The notes beneath the pieces were generated by a model. It saw only the letters and a list, made by a program, of their open reading frames with translations. It had not been told where the DNA came from and did not search any database. Shown one piece after another: positions 26,423 through 34,792 of a stretch of 64,000 bases of DNA; position 1 is the first letter of the stretch, and the number at the start of each line of letters is the position of its first letter. Origin of the DNA: Bacteroidota bacterium (lineage in GTDB: Bacteria; Bacteroidota; Bacteroidia; Cytophagales; Cyclobacteriaceae); contig JAFDYT010000004.1 of assembly GCA_018266055.1 (NCBI GenBank), forward strand, positions 48,893-112,892. Direction: 5' to 3'. The translations under genes were made by a program, and so were the position numbers.

Positions 26423-26971
26423 TCAACATCCCTCGCCTCGCCATCGATATACGCTGCCTGTATCTTCTACACGCATGTCAAGTCCTTTCGCAAGGGCTTG
26501 CATTATATCTTGTAAAGTAGTGGCCTTGGAAAACGAACCTGTAAAGCGGCAGTTCGCCAACGCCTGTTGTTCAAACACGATGTGCGTGTCAAAGTTTTTC
26601 TCCAGTATGTCCGCTACCTCTGTCAGCGTGTTGGCGTTAAAAATCAGTTGCTTTGCAGGCTGCTTTCCGTTATTGATGTGCATGACCGCCCACCACAGTA
26701 AGATCACTAAGATGGTCATGGCCGCCAATCGCATCGCTACCCATCTTAGTTGCAAGTGACGCAAGCGGGTTTGCATGCGCTGGTGAATGCGGTCAAGCGG
26801 TTTCTGGCTGATAGGCGTTGGCCAAGGGCCGCGCGCATCAATCCACAGTTGGCGTGCTTGCCGAAATTCCTGGCGATGTGCTTCGGCAGATGCCATCCAG
26901 TGACTGAACTCGTCCAGTTGCTGCGGGCTTGCCTGCCCCTCCAATACTTTTATCATGTCTGCTTCGTCCAT
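26423..26971 (-). CDS. Mini anti-sigma factor: FecR-like without the FecR domain
   Basis: The 182-residue protein has the N-terminal anti-sigma pattern of FecR proteins (residues 1-75: D-E-F-S-H-W-M-A-S-A-E-A-H-R-Q-E-F), one membrane helix (A-A-M-T-I-L-V-I-L-L-W-W-A-V near residue 90) and then directly the DUF4974/STN-like domain (N-A-N-T-L-T-E-V-A-D-I-L-E-K-N-F, then C-R-F-T-G-S-F-S). The FecR domain of roughly 100 residues that normally lies between helix and STN-like domain is absent. It follows the sigma gene at 27038 by 66 bases and is probably its partner. Whether it still senses a SusC transporter is unclear, since none is adjacent. Confidence 0.8.
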   Translation of the reverse strand: MDEADMIKVLEGQASPQQLDEFSHWMASAEAHRQEFRQARQLWIDARGPWPTPISQKPLDRIHQRMQTRLRHLQLRWVAMRLAAMTILVILLWWAVMHINNGKQPAKQLIFNANTLTEVADILEKNFDTHIVFEQQALANCRFTGSFSKATTLQDIMQALAKGLDMRVEDTGSVYRWRGEGC

Positions 26972-27037
26972 GGTATATGTTGTCTTCCTATCTCTTTGTT
27001 GGTTAGTGTTACCCTATGTTCGCGCTCGTATTTATTT

Positions 27038-27607
27038 TCAAAATTCCTTTTTTGCCCAGTGGCGAAGGCGTTTGTGGGCGCTGGTCATGCTGCGCTCCAC
27101 CGCCTTCACCGTTACCCCGAGGCGGGCGGCTACTTCTCGGGTAGACATGCCCTCGTCCACTTTCATGAGCAGGCATTGTTTTTCGCGCAGTGGAAAGGTG
27201 TCGATGTATTTTCGGATGCGCCCCGCAATCTCTTCGTCTATCATTTGCCTTTCTACAGTTTGCTCCGCAGATGCTACGCGATAGCCGTTGAGAAAATGAA
27301 CATAGTTGCCCTGCAGTTTTAATGTCTTTTTATAGTGCGTGATGGACTTATTTTTCACCACGCGGGCGAGGTAGAAGTGGATGGGTAGGTCGTGGTCGCG
27401 GCTGAGGGATTTGTGTTGTTCCCATACGTGGAGAAAAGTTTCTTGCACGATGTCTTCTGCCAGATGGCGGTCGCGCAGGTATTTGCCGGAGAGCCGCAAG
27501 AGGCCTTCGTAGTAGTGGGTATATAAATAGTCAATGGCTTTGCCGGGCAGCGTGCGAAGCAGGAGTCGAAAGCGTTCGTTGTCGAGTGTGTCCGGCATAG
27601 AAGGCAA
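27038..27607 (-). CDS. ECF sigma-70 factor (second)
   Basis: The 189-residue protein (alternative start at 27598) has region 2 (A-I-D-Y-L-Y-T-H-Y-Y-E-G-L-L-R-L; A-E-D-I-V-Q-E-T-F-L-H-V-W) and region 4 (L-R-E-K-Q-C-L-L-M-K; S-T-R-E-V-A-A-R-L-G-V-T-V-K-A-V-E-R-S). It is of the FecI-like/Bacteroidota type and begins a transcript with the mini anti-sigma gene downstream. The targets are not evident: no susC/susD pair follows on this strand within the next genes. Confidence 0.9.
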   Translation of the reverse strand: MPSMPDTLDNERFRLLLRTLPGKAIDYLYTHYYEGLLRLSGKYLRDRHLAEDIVQETFLHVWEQHKSLSRDHDLPIHFYLARVVKNKSITHYKKTLKLQGNYVHFLNGYRVASAEQTVERQMIDEEIAGRIRKYIDTFPLREKQCLLMKVDEGMSTREVAARLGVTVKAVERSMTSAHKRLRHWAKKEF

Positions 27608-27741
27608 TGCGTGGTGTCCCCCGGGCAGTGGCCGTTTTCATTAGTAAGATACAACAAAAACGCTGGCCTTGTTACAAGTGCCATTGAAAAGCCGTTGTTA
27701 CCTCATTTTATAAAAACTAAATTTAGGTGTAAAAAAAAGAA

Positions 27742-27969
27742 ATGATTCGCACCATTGAAGACCTACTAATAAACTTGGTTTCTGCCGGCCGTATGCTTAT
27801 AGACAATTCAGGTGTTAATCACAGACCTAGTATCGGTGATATGTATGAAGGACTAACTAAGTCCGTTTTGGAAAAAACTGTTTTTACGGGATTGAACCTA
27901 AACATTATTACGAGTTCCTTTATTGAGAATAAAAAGGGGGAAAGAAGTCATGAATGTACTTTTAATTGA
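27742..27969 (+). pseudogene. N-terminal part of a DUF6602-like protein, cut by a frameshift
   Basis: This 75-codon frame carries the family-like segment H-R-P-S-I-G-D-M-Y-E-G-L-T (residues ~27-39) and I-E-N-K-K-G-E-R-S-H-E. The continuation expected next is found in the +1 frame, in the downstream ORF. The two frames share the bases ATGAA at the junction. An ancestral CATGAAATGAAT that lost one ATGAA unit would give exactly this arrangement. It may also be a true overlapping gene pair, since the downstream ATG at 27950 is preceded by a purine-rich GGGGGAAAGAAG. Confidence 0.6.
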
Positions 27970-29044
27970 GGGTGAGGGGCAGAAGTTACCTTTTGCAGAA
28001 AAATATGTTGTTCTAGAGAAGCAGGTGATAGCCGTTTTTCAAGTTAAGAAAACGTTAACTAAACAACTGCTGACAGATGCTTACTTTAATCTGAAAAATG
28101 TCTATGACGTTTGTGAGTTGGAGGATGAAAACGAGTATAGTAAGAGAATGCTGCGAGACGCTTATGTCGGAGTTTTCAAAATGGGCGTACATCGTAGCAA
28201 GCCTTTGCGAAAGTTCTTTGAAAGCGTTACGCAGGAGCACATATTTAATTGCCTTCGCGCGGAAGCGTATTTGCCCCTTCGAATTGTTATTGGCTACCAA
28301 GGTTACAGTTCAGAGAAAGGTTTGAGAAAAGCGTTTTACGAGTTTCTCGGTGAGCATCGGCTTACGAATGGCTTCAGTCCGCTTCATTTTCCGAATTTGA
28401 TTATCAACGACCAGTTTAGTTTGTTGAAGGGAAATGGTATGCCCTATATATCACCTATGGAGAATAACAAGTGGCCTTTTTTCAACTCTAGTTCGGGCAA
28501 ACCCATACTCCATCTCCTTGAATTGCTCTGGAGCCGATTATCCTATCGGTTTAATATGGATGCGGGCATATTTGGTGATGATTTGGAAGTAGAAAGTGTC
28601 AATCGTTTTCTATCGTGCAATATGGTAAATGTAGAAGGGCGCAGAGGTTGGAACTATGAGTATACAGACCTGCCAAAAAATAATTTTACTACCCCCATGC
28701 CATCCAGCGCATGGGAGCCGGTAATGCTAACCAAGGAGCAACACCATGTGATTGCCTATTTATGTAAACATGAGTTTCTCAGGTTGACAAAAATTAACGA
28801 GTGGATGGAGAAGATCGGCAACGAAGTAGAGGTTGAGCCATTTGTAGAAGGCCTCGTGGAAACCGGATTGGTCTACATCGATTCATGCAAAGAGCTTCGA
28901 TTGCTTACCGAACACTGCCAATGCATCAGCGTTCCTGGCGTGGGCTTCGTAGGTGCCGATAACAAAACGGGTAAACTTACACGGTGGCTTGAGAGACGAA
29001 TGGGAAAGAAGATAGAAAATGTTCTGCATGTAAAGTTTCAGTGA
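27950..29044 (+). CDS. C-terminal part of a DUF6602-like protein (possible nuclease-fold)
   Basis: From ATG 27950 (MNVLLIEGEGQKLP) this protein has 364 residues; an ATG at 27923 would add nine residues of out-of-family sequence. The beginning continues the DUF6602-like domain of the preceding frame (V-I-A-V-F-Q-V-K-K, where related proteins usually have E-V-K). The remaining 280 residues include Y-L-P-L-R-I-V-I-G-Y-Q-G-Y and a winged-helix-like end (E-Q-H-H-V-I-A-Y-L-C-K-H-E-F-L). DUF6602 has been proposed to be nuclease-like; here the acidic residue of E-V-K is Gln, so activity is doubtful. The base composition is more AT-rich than in neighbouring genes, which hints at a separate origin. Confidence 0.6.
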   Translation: MNVLLIEGEGQKLPFAEKYVVLEKQVIAVFQVKKTLTKQLLTDAYFNLKNVYDVCELEDENEYSKRMLRDAYVGVFKMGVHRSKPLRKFFESVTQEHIFNCLRAEAYLPLRIVIGYQGYSSEKGLRKAFYEFLGEHRLTNGFSPLHFPNLIINDQFSLLKGNGMPYISPMENNKWPFFNSSSGKPILHLLELLWSRLSYRFNMDAGIFGDDLEVESVNRFLSCNMVNVEGRRGWNYEYTDLPKNNFTTPMPSSAWEPVMLTKEQHHVIAYLCKHEFLRLTKINEWMEKIGNEVEVEPFVEGLVETGLVYIDSCKELRLLTEHCQCISVPGVGFVGADNKTGKLTRWLERRMGKKIENVLHVKFQ

Positions 29045-29143
29045 TTTTTTACATCGGATAGATATACTGTTTTTTAAAGCATGCACGAAGAAGGTGGCGT
29101 GATCATCAAAAATTCGGATGTATTTCACCGCGTGTAAATTATA

Positions 29144-29165
29144 TATTTAAGTATTTGCTTAAATA
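29144..29165. promoter_or_regulatory. Candidate ArsR operator
   Basis: TATTTAAG-tatttg-CTTAAATA is a perfect 8-base inverted repeat with six bases between, the usual form of ArsR/SmtB operators. It covers the -33 element of the promoter of the arsR-merTP cassette, so binding would block transcription until metal is bound. Confidence 0.7.
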
Positions 29166-29184
29166 ATAAATAAATGTACTTTTA
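29154..29184 (+). promoter_or_regulatory. Bacteroidota-type promoter of the mer-like cassette
   Basis: TTTG at 29154-29157 and TACTTTTA at 29177-29184 are 19 bases apart. The Bacteroidota consensus is TTTG about 19 bases before TAnnTTTG; only the last base differs. The transcript would start near 29191, which supports ATG 29201 rather than 29174 as the arsR start. Confidence 0.6.
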
Positions 29185-29200
29185 CTGCGAATTTAAACAA

Positions 29201-29584
29201 ATGACCAAGATTACTTGTATTCGCGTCCTCGCTGATGTAAACCAGATAAAAGAATGCAAAGAGAAAATCCGGGTGAACGCTGCCGCTTTCTCAGATTTGG
29301 CCAGAGTAATCGAACTAGCAGGAAATACCGTAAGGTTGAAAATACTGTACTTGTTAGAAGAAGAGGGTGAGTTGTGCCCGTGTGATCTTAGCGATATACT
29401 TGAAATGAGCGTACCAGCTATTTCTCAACATCTGCGTAAACTCAAGGATGGCAATATAATCCAGGCTAAGCGGGTTGGTCAAACCATTTTCTATTCACTC
29501 ACCGATGATCATTTAAAAATACTGAAACCTTTTTTCAGGCATATTCACCATCAGCGTGCAACTGAAAAAGCAATGAGCGCATAA
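29201..29584 (+). CDS. ArsR/SmtB-family metal-responsive repressor
   Basis: The protein of 127 residues starts at ATG 29201 (MTKITCIRVLADVNQ). It has the winged helix of ArsR proteins: G-N-T-V-R-L-K-I-L-Y-L-L, then the metal-site motif E-L-C-P-C-D-L-S-D-I-L, then S-V-P-A-I-S-Q-H-L-R-K-L-K as recognition helix. The C-x-C and the early Cys6 are likely thiolate ligands for a soft metal such as mercury. It would bind the inverted repeat in its own promoter and release it when metal appears. Downstream genes encode a GDCCVxC protein and MerTP in the same direction, with gaps of 3 and 9 bases. Confidence 0.88.
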   Translation: MTKITCIRVLADVNQIKECKEKIRVNAAAFSDLARVIELAGNTVRLKILYLLEEEGELCPCDLSDILEMSVPAISQHLRKLKDGNIIQAKRVGQTIFYSLTDDHLKILKPFFRHIHHQRATEKAMSA

Positions 29585-29587
29585 ATT

Positions 29588-29797
29588 ATGCAAGTAATTA
29601 CAAAATCAATTATTACATGCCCCCAGTGCGGATTCCATAAGGAAGAAGAAATGCCAACGGATGCGTGTCAGTATTTTTATGAATGTGAAAACTGTAAAAC
29701 TTTGCTTAAACCAAAATCAGGAGACTGTTGTGTTTTCTGCTCATACGGAACAGTTAAGTGCCCACCCTTACAGATAAATGTTAACTGTTGCAAATAA
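29588..29797 (+). CDS. Small cysteine-rich GDCCVxC-type protein
   Basis: The 69-residue protein has ten cysteines, among them a C-P-Q-C pair near residue 11, a C-E-N-C pair near 36 and the motif G-D-C-C-V-F-C-S-Y-G near residues 47-56. Proteins with this motif are regular companions of mer-type transporters in Bacteroidota and probably bind Hg(II) or a similar soft metal in the cytoplasm, as a chaperone or store. No enzymatic domain is present. It lies between arsR and merTP, three bases after the former. Confidence 0.82.
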   Translation: MQVITKSIITCPQCGFHKEEEMPTDACQYFYECENCKTLLKPKSGDCCVFCSYGTVKCPPLQINVNCCK

Positions 29798-29806
29798 GAT
29801 TGTGAT

Positions 29807-30433
29807 ATGATTACAAAAGCAATGAAGGGGCTTGGAATGATTGGGAGTGGTGTGCTAGCCGCCATACTTAGTTCGCTATGCTGCATTGCGCCAGTAGTAA
29901 CACTTATTGCCGGAACGAGCAGTCTAGCGGCTTCAATTTCATGGTTGGGGCCAGCAAGGCCTTATCTGGCGGCAGTTACCATTCTGATACTTGGCTTTGC
30001 GTGGTACTCTAAAGTGTATCCCAAAAAGAGCACAGATGAGTGCGCTTGCGACAATGGAAAAAAAGAATCGTTCCTGCAGTCTAAATCGTTTTTAGCTATC
30101 ATCTCACTCTTTGCATTGACTATGCTCGCTTTCCCGTACTATGCTCATGTTTTTTTCACGCACCAAAATCAGCAAGCCATGGTGGCTGATACGTCAACGA
30201 TTAAAACTGCTGAGTTTAAAATTACGGGTATGACCTGCCAGGGGTGTGCGGAACACGTCATGTATGAAGCTAACAAACTTGCAGGGGTATTGCAAGCCGA
30301 TGCTTCATTTGAAAAAGCAAACGCTGTTGTAAAGTATGACGAAGGCAAAGTCTCTTTGTCGGAAATTGAACAAGCTATAAATGGAACTGGTTACAAGGTC
30401 ATTCAAGTTGTTCAAAGTCCAAGCCACAACTGA
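29807..30433 (+). CDS. merTP: MerT-MerP fusion mercury importer
   Basis: The 208-residue protein combines a MerT-like membrane part (residues 1-125, three to four helices) with a MerP-like HMA domain (about 137-205). The first helix has the double cysteine of MerT (S-S-L-C-C-I-A-P-V), and a second pair (E-C-A-C) follows the third helix. The HMA domain has the metal motif G-M-T-C-Q-G-C. It takes up Hg(II) from the periplasm for reduction in the cytoplasm in classical mer systems. No mercuric reductase (merA) is in the window, so the fate of the metal, or even its identity, is open. It converges with copB with four bases between. Confidence 0.88.
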   Translation: MITKAMKGLGMIGSGVLAAILSSLCCIAPVVTLIAGTSSLAASISWLGPARPYLAAVTILILGFAWYSKVYPKKSTDECACDNGKKESFLQSKSFLAIISLFALTMLAFPYYAHVFFTHQNQQAMVADTSTIKTAEFKITGMTCQGCAEHVMYEANKLAGVLQADASFEKANAVVKYDEGKVSLSEIEQAINGTGYKVIQVVQSPSHN

Positions 30434-30437
30434 TTGA

Positions 30438-32609
30438 TTATACTTTCAACATCCGCGCATTGATGGCTACCACCACAGTACTTACGCTCATCAACACGGC
30501 ACCCATGGCAGGACTAAGCATAACTCCAAAGTTGTACAACACGCCCGCAGCCAAGGGCAAAGCAATTACGTTGTAGCCAGTGGCCCACACCAGATTCTGA
30601 ATCATTTTCCTGTACGTGGCTTTCCCAAACAAAATAAGATTCACTACGTCTTTCGGGTTGCTGTTCACCAAAACAATACCAGCCGTTTCGGCAGCAATGT
30701 CGGAACCAGAGCCCACGGCAATGCCAATGTTTGCTTGGGCGAGTGCTGGCGCATCGTTTACGCCATCGCCTGTCATGGCTACAAATTCGCCCTTCTCCTG
30801 AAGTTCTTTGATCTTTTCCAGCTTCTGATGAGGGAGTACTTCCGCCATAAAGCCATCCATGCCCAGCGATTCACTCACCTTCCTGGCTACTTCTTTGTTA
30901 TCGCCTGTAAGCAAAAGTGTTTTGATGCCATTGGCACGAAGTGTTCTAATGGCATCGGGCGATTCTTTTCTGATTTCATCAGCCAGCGCAACCACACCCA
31001 CTACGTTATCTTCGATCAACACAAATACAACTGTTTCAGCCTCGCTGGAAGCCGGTAGCTGTATGTTTAAATTTTTCTCCTTTAAATATCCGGGGCTTAC
31101 TACTCTCACTTGCTTTCCGTTCCACATTGCCTGTATGCCTTTTCCTGTTATCGCATTGAAATCGCTGATAGCAGGCAACGAAAGTTTGATTTCCTTCGCT
31201 TTTTCTACAATGCCAGTAGCAATTGGGTGTTCGGAGTTTTGTTCAAGCGCTGCAGCAATAGCGAGTACTTCATCCCGATTATACTCTTCGCCTAATGAAT
31301 CAAATCTCACCACGCTAAATTTTCCAACCGTTAATGTGCCGGTTTTATCAAATACCAGCGTTGTAATCTTTCTCGAGTTTTCAAAGGCGGTTCTATTTTT
31401 AATCAATAACCCGCTCTGGGCACTAATGGCAGTTGAACGTGCCACAACCAACGGAACAGCCAGGCCCAACGCGTGGGGGCAGCAAATGACAATCACCGTA
31501 ACCATCCGCTCCATCGCGAAAGCCAAGTCTTTTCCAACAATAAGCCAAACAATGAAGGTTAATGCACCTGATACCAATGCAATGATGGTAAGCCAACCTG
31601 CGGCTTTGTCAGCTAAAAGTTGCGTTTTGGATTGGCTTTGTTGTGCATCCTGAACCAACTTAATTACCTGCGCCAGGTACGAGTCTTTACTTCCATGCGA
31701 CACTTCCACTTTGAGCGATCCGTTTCCATTGATGGAGCCTGCAATTACTTTATCGCCTTTTGATTTCTCCACTGGCTTTGATTCACCTGTTAGCATGGAT
31801 TCATTCAGGTAACTATTGCCTTCTGCAATGATGCCATCAGCGGCAATTTTCTCACCGGGCTTCATGAGAATAATATCCCCGGCTTTTAGGTCTTCCGTTT
31901 TTACCTCTGTGATGTGCTCGCCATGCACGAGGTGCGCTTCGGAGGGCATGAGTTGCACCAACAGTTCCAGTTCGCGCGATGCACTGATGATAGACTTCAT
32001 TTCGATCCAGTGACCCAACAGCATGATGAGAATCAATGTGGCCAATTCCCAGAAAAAGTCCATGCCGGGCAAACCCATAACGATGGCAACGCTGTACACA
32101 TAGGCAACAGTAATCGCCACCGCTACCAGTGTCATCATGCCAAGCGATTTTGATTTCACTTCATCCTTCAAGCCAATGAGAAAAGGCCATCCGCCATAGA
32201 AGTAAACAACAGACGAAAGCAGCATGAGCAAGTACGAAGACCCTGCAAAAATCCAGTCTACCTGCAGCCAATGTTGAATCATGGGTGACAAAGCCATGAT
32301 AGGTATAGTCAAGACAAGTACTATATAGAAACGCTTTTTATAATCTTCAATCATCCCGGCATGGTTGGCATGGCCTGAATGGCCGGAGTGTTGGTGCCCA
32401 TGCTCCGAATGTTTTCCAGCTTTCATGTGATGATGTGCGTGTTCATTCTCGTGAGAGGCTTGATATTGATGCTCCGAGGGTTGATCCATCGAGTTTGAAA
32501 TCGGAACCAAATCCATTCCGCACTTGGGGCATTTGCCAGGCGTATCCTTCACCACTTCGGGGTGCATGGGGCAGGTAAACTGGTTGGGTTGATTAATAGA
32601 TGTTTTCAT
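30438..32609 (-). CDS. copB: CopB-type P1B ATPase for copper/silver export
   Basis: This 723-residue protein starts with a heavy-metal-binding motif (residues 11-36: C-P-M-H-P ... C-P-K-C-G-M) and a histidine-rich stretch (about 47-83). Eight membrane helices follow. The sixth holds C-P-H instead of C-P-C, the mark of CopB-type pumps that prefer Cu(II)/Cu(I) or Ag(I). The actuator T-G-E-S, phosphorylation site D-K-T-G-T-L-T and G-D-G-V-N-D-A-P hinge are intact. It moves metal out of the cytoplasm. It is the last of the minus-strand metal genes and meets merTP end to end. Confidence 0.93.
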   Translation of the reverse strand: MKTSINQPNQFTCPMHPEVVKDTPGKCPKCGMDLVPISNSMDQPSEHQYQASHENEHAHHHMKAGKHSEHGHQHSGHSGHANHAGMIEDYKKRFYIVLVLTIPIMALSPMIQHWLQVDWIFAGSSYLLMLLSSVVYFYGGWPFLIGLKDEVKSKSLGMMTLVAVAITVAYVYSVAIVMGLPGMDFFWELATLILIMLLGHWIEMKSIISASRELELLVQLMPSEAHLVHGEHITEVKTEDLKAGDIILMKPGEKIAADGIIAEGNSYLNESMLTGESKPVEKSKGDKVIAGSINGNGSLKVEVSHGSKDSYLAQVIKLVQDAQQSQSKTQLLADKAAGWLTIIALVSGALTFIVWLIVGKDLAFAMERMVTVIVICCPHALGLAVPLVVARSTAISAQSGLLIKNRTAFENSRKITTLVFDKTGTLTVGKFSVVRFDSLGEEYNRDEVLAIAAALEQNSEHPIATGIVEKAKEIKLSLPAISDFNAITGKGIQAMWNGKQVRVVSPGYLKEKNLNIQLPASSEAETVVFVLIEDNVVGVVALADEIRKESPDAIRTLRANGIKTLLLTGDNKEVARKVSESLGMDGFMAEVLPHQKLEKIKELQEKGEFVAMTGDGVNDAPALAQANIGIAVGSGSDIAAETAGIVLVNSNPKDVVNLILFGKATYRKMIQNLVWATGYNVIALPLAAGVLYNFGVMLSPAMGAVLMSVSTVVVAINARMLKV

Positions 32610-32635
32610 GGTTGGCGATTTTAATATGTGGTGGT

Positions 32636-33184
32636 TTACGAAGTCAAATTGGAATCACTCTTGCCCTTCAACAAGATATAGCTTACCCAATAAGCGAGGA
32701 GAGGTAGTATCATAAATTGCAAGACGGGAGAAATGCCAACATTAGCAACGGGAATTATGGGCATCGTTGTAGCATAGGTCCAATCTCCAGCCTGTATATG
32801 AAGAACCTCAGATACAACGGCACCGGTTCCGCCAACAAGCACGACACACAAAATCCGTGGCACCGATAACCTCCTTACCCAGTACGGATCTTTAAGTATC
32901 AATGAAACTATGGAATACAACAGAATAAGCATGATGGCATCCGCTACGGATGCTAGTGTGAGAATAGAAATGCTGTTTATTGTATAACGATGCCCTTGAT
33001 ACAGTGGGGCATGCGATGTCTCCCAAACAAAATTTACCGCAAAGCCAATGCCTAGCATGGCAACCATAAACTTTCCAAATAGTAATTTACTGATTGTCTT
33101 TTGAAGATTGTAAACGTAGCAAACTCCTACTATGGCTAAGGCGATAGTTGGTGCAATAAAAAGCTTGGGCGTTAAATCAATCAT
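32636..33184 (-). CDS. Multi-pass membrane protein of unknown function
   Basis: The 182-residue protein has five or six hydrophobic helices (about 8-26, 38-54, 72-98, 110-128, 140-172). A notable segment is F-V-W-E-T-S-H-A-P-L-Y-Q-G-H near residue 52, with charged and histidine residues that could face the membrane interior. I do not recognise a family beyond a general Bacteroidota membrane protein. It precedes copB by 26 bases on the same strand, so it may be part of the metal response, but nothing in it is a known metal motif. Confidence 0.65.
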   Translation of the reverse strand: MIDLTPKLFIAPTIALAIVGVCYVYNLQKTISKLLFGKFMVAMLGIGFAVNFVWETSHAPLYQGHRYTINSISILTLASVADAIMLILLYSIVSLILKDPYWVRRLSVPRILCVVLVGGTGAVVSEVLHIQAGDWTYATTMPIIPVANVGISPVLQFMILPLLAYWVSYILLKGKSDSNLTS

Positions 33185-33202
33185 TGCGCAGGGAGACTTT
33201 GG

Positions 33203-33289
33203 TTATTCTATTTCAAATGGAATTACTAGTTCAGCTTTTTCCAACTGGCTGAAAGTAAACTGCTGATTCCCGTGCTGATCCTTCGTCAT
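33203..33289 (-). pseudogene. Possible C-terminal gene remnant (28 codons)
   Basis: The gap between the membrane protein and the YceI gene holds a short open frame ending in L-V-I-P-F-E-I-E, preceded by D-Q-H-G-N-Q-Q-F-T-F-S-Q-L. It has the look of the end of a secreted or periplasmic protein whose front part is lost. An upstream stop lies six codons before the ATG. It could also be a small gene or chance. Confidence 0.3.
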
Positions 33290-33310
33290 CAAAACATTAC
33301 GGTACTATAC

Positions 33311-33907
33311 TTATTTTGAACTCAAAACCAGTTTAACATTCATATCTACTTCATCGTAAACCAACTTGTCGCCCAGGTTTTCGAAAAACGATTGTGAGCC
33401 AAACTTCACTTCATATTTACTTCGGTCAAACACCAGCGTTGCTTCGGCAATGGTTTGATTGTTCACCGTATTCAGTTTGGCCGTGAACGTTATTGGATTT
33501 GTCTTCCCTTTAATGGTAAGATCGCCAAGTACCAGGTACTCGGTTGCCGATTTGGGCTCTACCTTGGTAATGATGAATGATGACTTTGGAAACCGTGTCA
33601 CAGAGAAGAAGTCTTCCGACTTCAGGTGATCCACCAACCGCTTGTTTGATTTCTCATCGGTAATGTCAGCACAGGTAATGCTGGCCATGTCCATTTCAAA
33701 AGAACCACCGCTTAGCTTGCTTTTAGTGAATGTTAGGTGGCCTGATGACAGTCGTATTTCCCCGTAGTGCTCACCTCCTAATTTTTTACCTGTCCACTCC
33801 AGTTTACTTTGTGTTGGATCAATGTCCATTTTTTCAACACCCGTTTTCTGCGCCACTGAAGCAAATGACAGAGACGTAAGTAGCGTAATAAATGCAAGTT
33901 TCCTCAT
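33311..33907 (-). CDS. YceI-family periplasmic lipid-binding protein
   Basis: The protein has 198 residues when read from ATG 33907 (MRKLAFITLLTSLSF), which gives a proper signal peptide; an earlier start at 33970 would run into the upstream gene. The YceI lipocalin-like barrel shows I-D-P-T-Q-S-K-L-E-W-T-G-K, V-D-H-L-K-S-E-D-F-F and F-P-K-S-S-F, then L-T-I-K-G-K-T-N-P-I-T-F. YceI proteins bind isoprenoid-type lipids and are often induced by stress. The gene starts one base after the DUF2911 gene ends. Confidence 0.9.
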   Translation of the reverse strand: MRKLAFITLLTSLSFASVAQKTGVEKMDIDPTQSKLEWTGKKLGGEHYGEIRLSSGHLTFTKSKLSGGSFEMDMASITCADITDEKSNKRLVDHLKSEDFFSVTRFPKSSFIITKVEPKSATEYLVLGDLTIKGKTNPITFTAKLNTVNNQTIAEATLVFDRSKYEVKFGSQSFFENLGDKLVYDEVDMNVKLVLSSK

Positions 33908-33908
33908 T

Positions 33909-34760
33909 TTACTTTTTGCTAGTTGTCCACTCCGAACGAAGTTTTTCGTTTGCTGCAACAACTTGGTCAAGTTTCTTCGTGGTCGCCAGTTCGGTGGATG
34001 CTTTCAATGTCTTGAGAGCTGATGTGTAGTCATTCATAGCGGCTTCAATTTTTGCTTGCAATTGAAGATACCCGGCATCTTGCGCTTTGCTGTTGGCGAT
34101 TTGCACCCAAGCATAGGCCTGCTTCAAATCTTTATTGTTGTTGAAGTAATAAGCGCTGGATTGATAGAAAAGACTTGCTCTGTCTTCCTTCTTTACATTC
34201 ATGCGATCATTGATTTCGGCCATAACCTTTTCGTCCACATTCATTTTAATGGTGAGTTTCACCTGCGTGTTCTCCCACAGTAAAAACAAGCCTGCTTCTT
34301 CCCTGGTAAGATCATTTACTTCAATGGTAAATGTTTCGTAGTACCGTGCCGATTTTTCAGGCTTTGCCGTGAAGCGCACCAGGTCTTGCTCCTGCGTATA
34401 GTCGGAAGAGCCGTGCATTTCAGCAACCTTGTTAACTATGATTGTCCACTCATTTTGATTGGGAATAGTGAAGAAGGAGTAGGTGCCCGCTGGAATATCA
34501 TTGTCGTTTAATTTCACAGCTTCCGAAAAACGAATGGTCGTGGCATCATGTGCACCGGTGCGCCATAGCTCACCGAAGGGAACAAGCCCGCCAAAGATTG
34601 CCCTGCCACGCGCGCTGGGGCGGGAGTATTTTACTTCCACCTCACCAAAACCAATTTGCTGTTTAAACACAGCATCGGGGCTGGCGTTGGGCAGGTTAAG
34701 TTGTGCATGGGCAAACCCTGCAAGACTTATCAGGAGGGCGACTGTTGCTATTCGTTTCAT
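33909..34760 (-). CDS. DUF2911 secreted protein
   Basis: This 283-residue protein has a signal peptide (A-T-V-A-L-L-I-S-L-A-G-F-A-H-A) and the DUF2911 signature: V-K-Y-S-R-P-S-A-R-G-R-A-I-F-G-G-L-V-P-F-G near residues 43-63, W-R-T-G-A-H-D-A-T-T-I, then A-G-T-Y-S-F-F-T-I-P. The C-terminal 100 residues form helical repeats with K-A-Q-D-A-G-Y-L-Q-L. Such proteins are common and uncharacterised in Bacteroidota. It is in one transcript with YceI and the genes upstream. Confidence 0.85.
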   Translation of the reverse strand: MKRIATVALLISLAGFAHAQLNLPNASPDAVFKQQIGFGEVEVKYSRPSARGRAIFGGLVPFGELWRTGAHDATTIRFSEAVKLNDNDIPAGTYSFFTIPNQNEWTIIVNKVAEMHGSSDYTQEQDLVRFTAKPEKSARYYETFTIEVNDLTREEAGLFLLWENTQVKLTIKMNVDEKVMAEINDRMNVKKEDRASLFYQSSAYYFNNNKDLKQAYAWVQIANSKAQDAGYLQLQAKIEAAMNDYTSALKTLKASTELATTKKLDQVVAANEKLRSEWTTSKK

Positions 34761-34792
34761 GATGATTCTACTTTTTGTGTTTGAATTGAAAA

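Noticed and set aside
30859-31653. 264-codon plus-strand frame opposite copB
   Set aside because: It is antisense to a conserved P-type ATPase frame and shows no recognisable domain.
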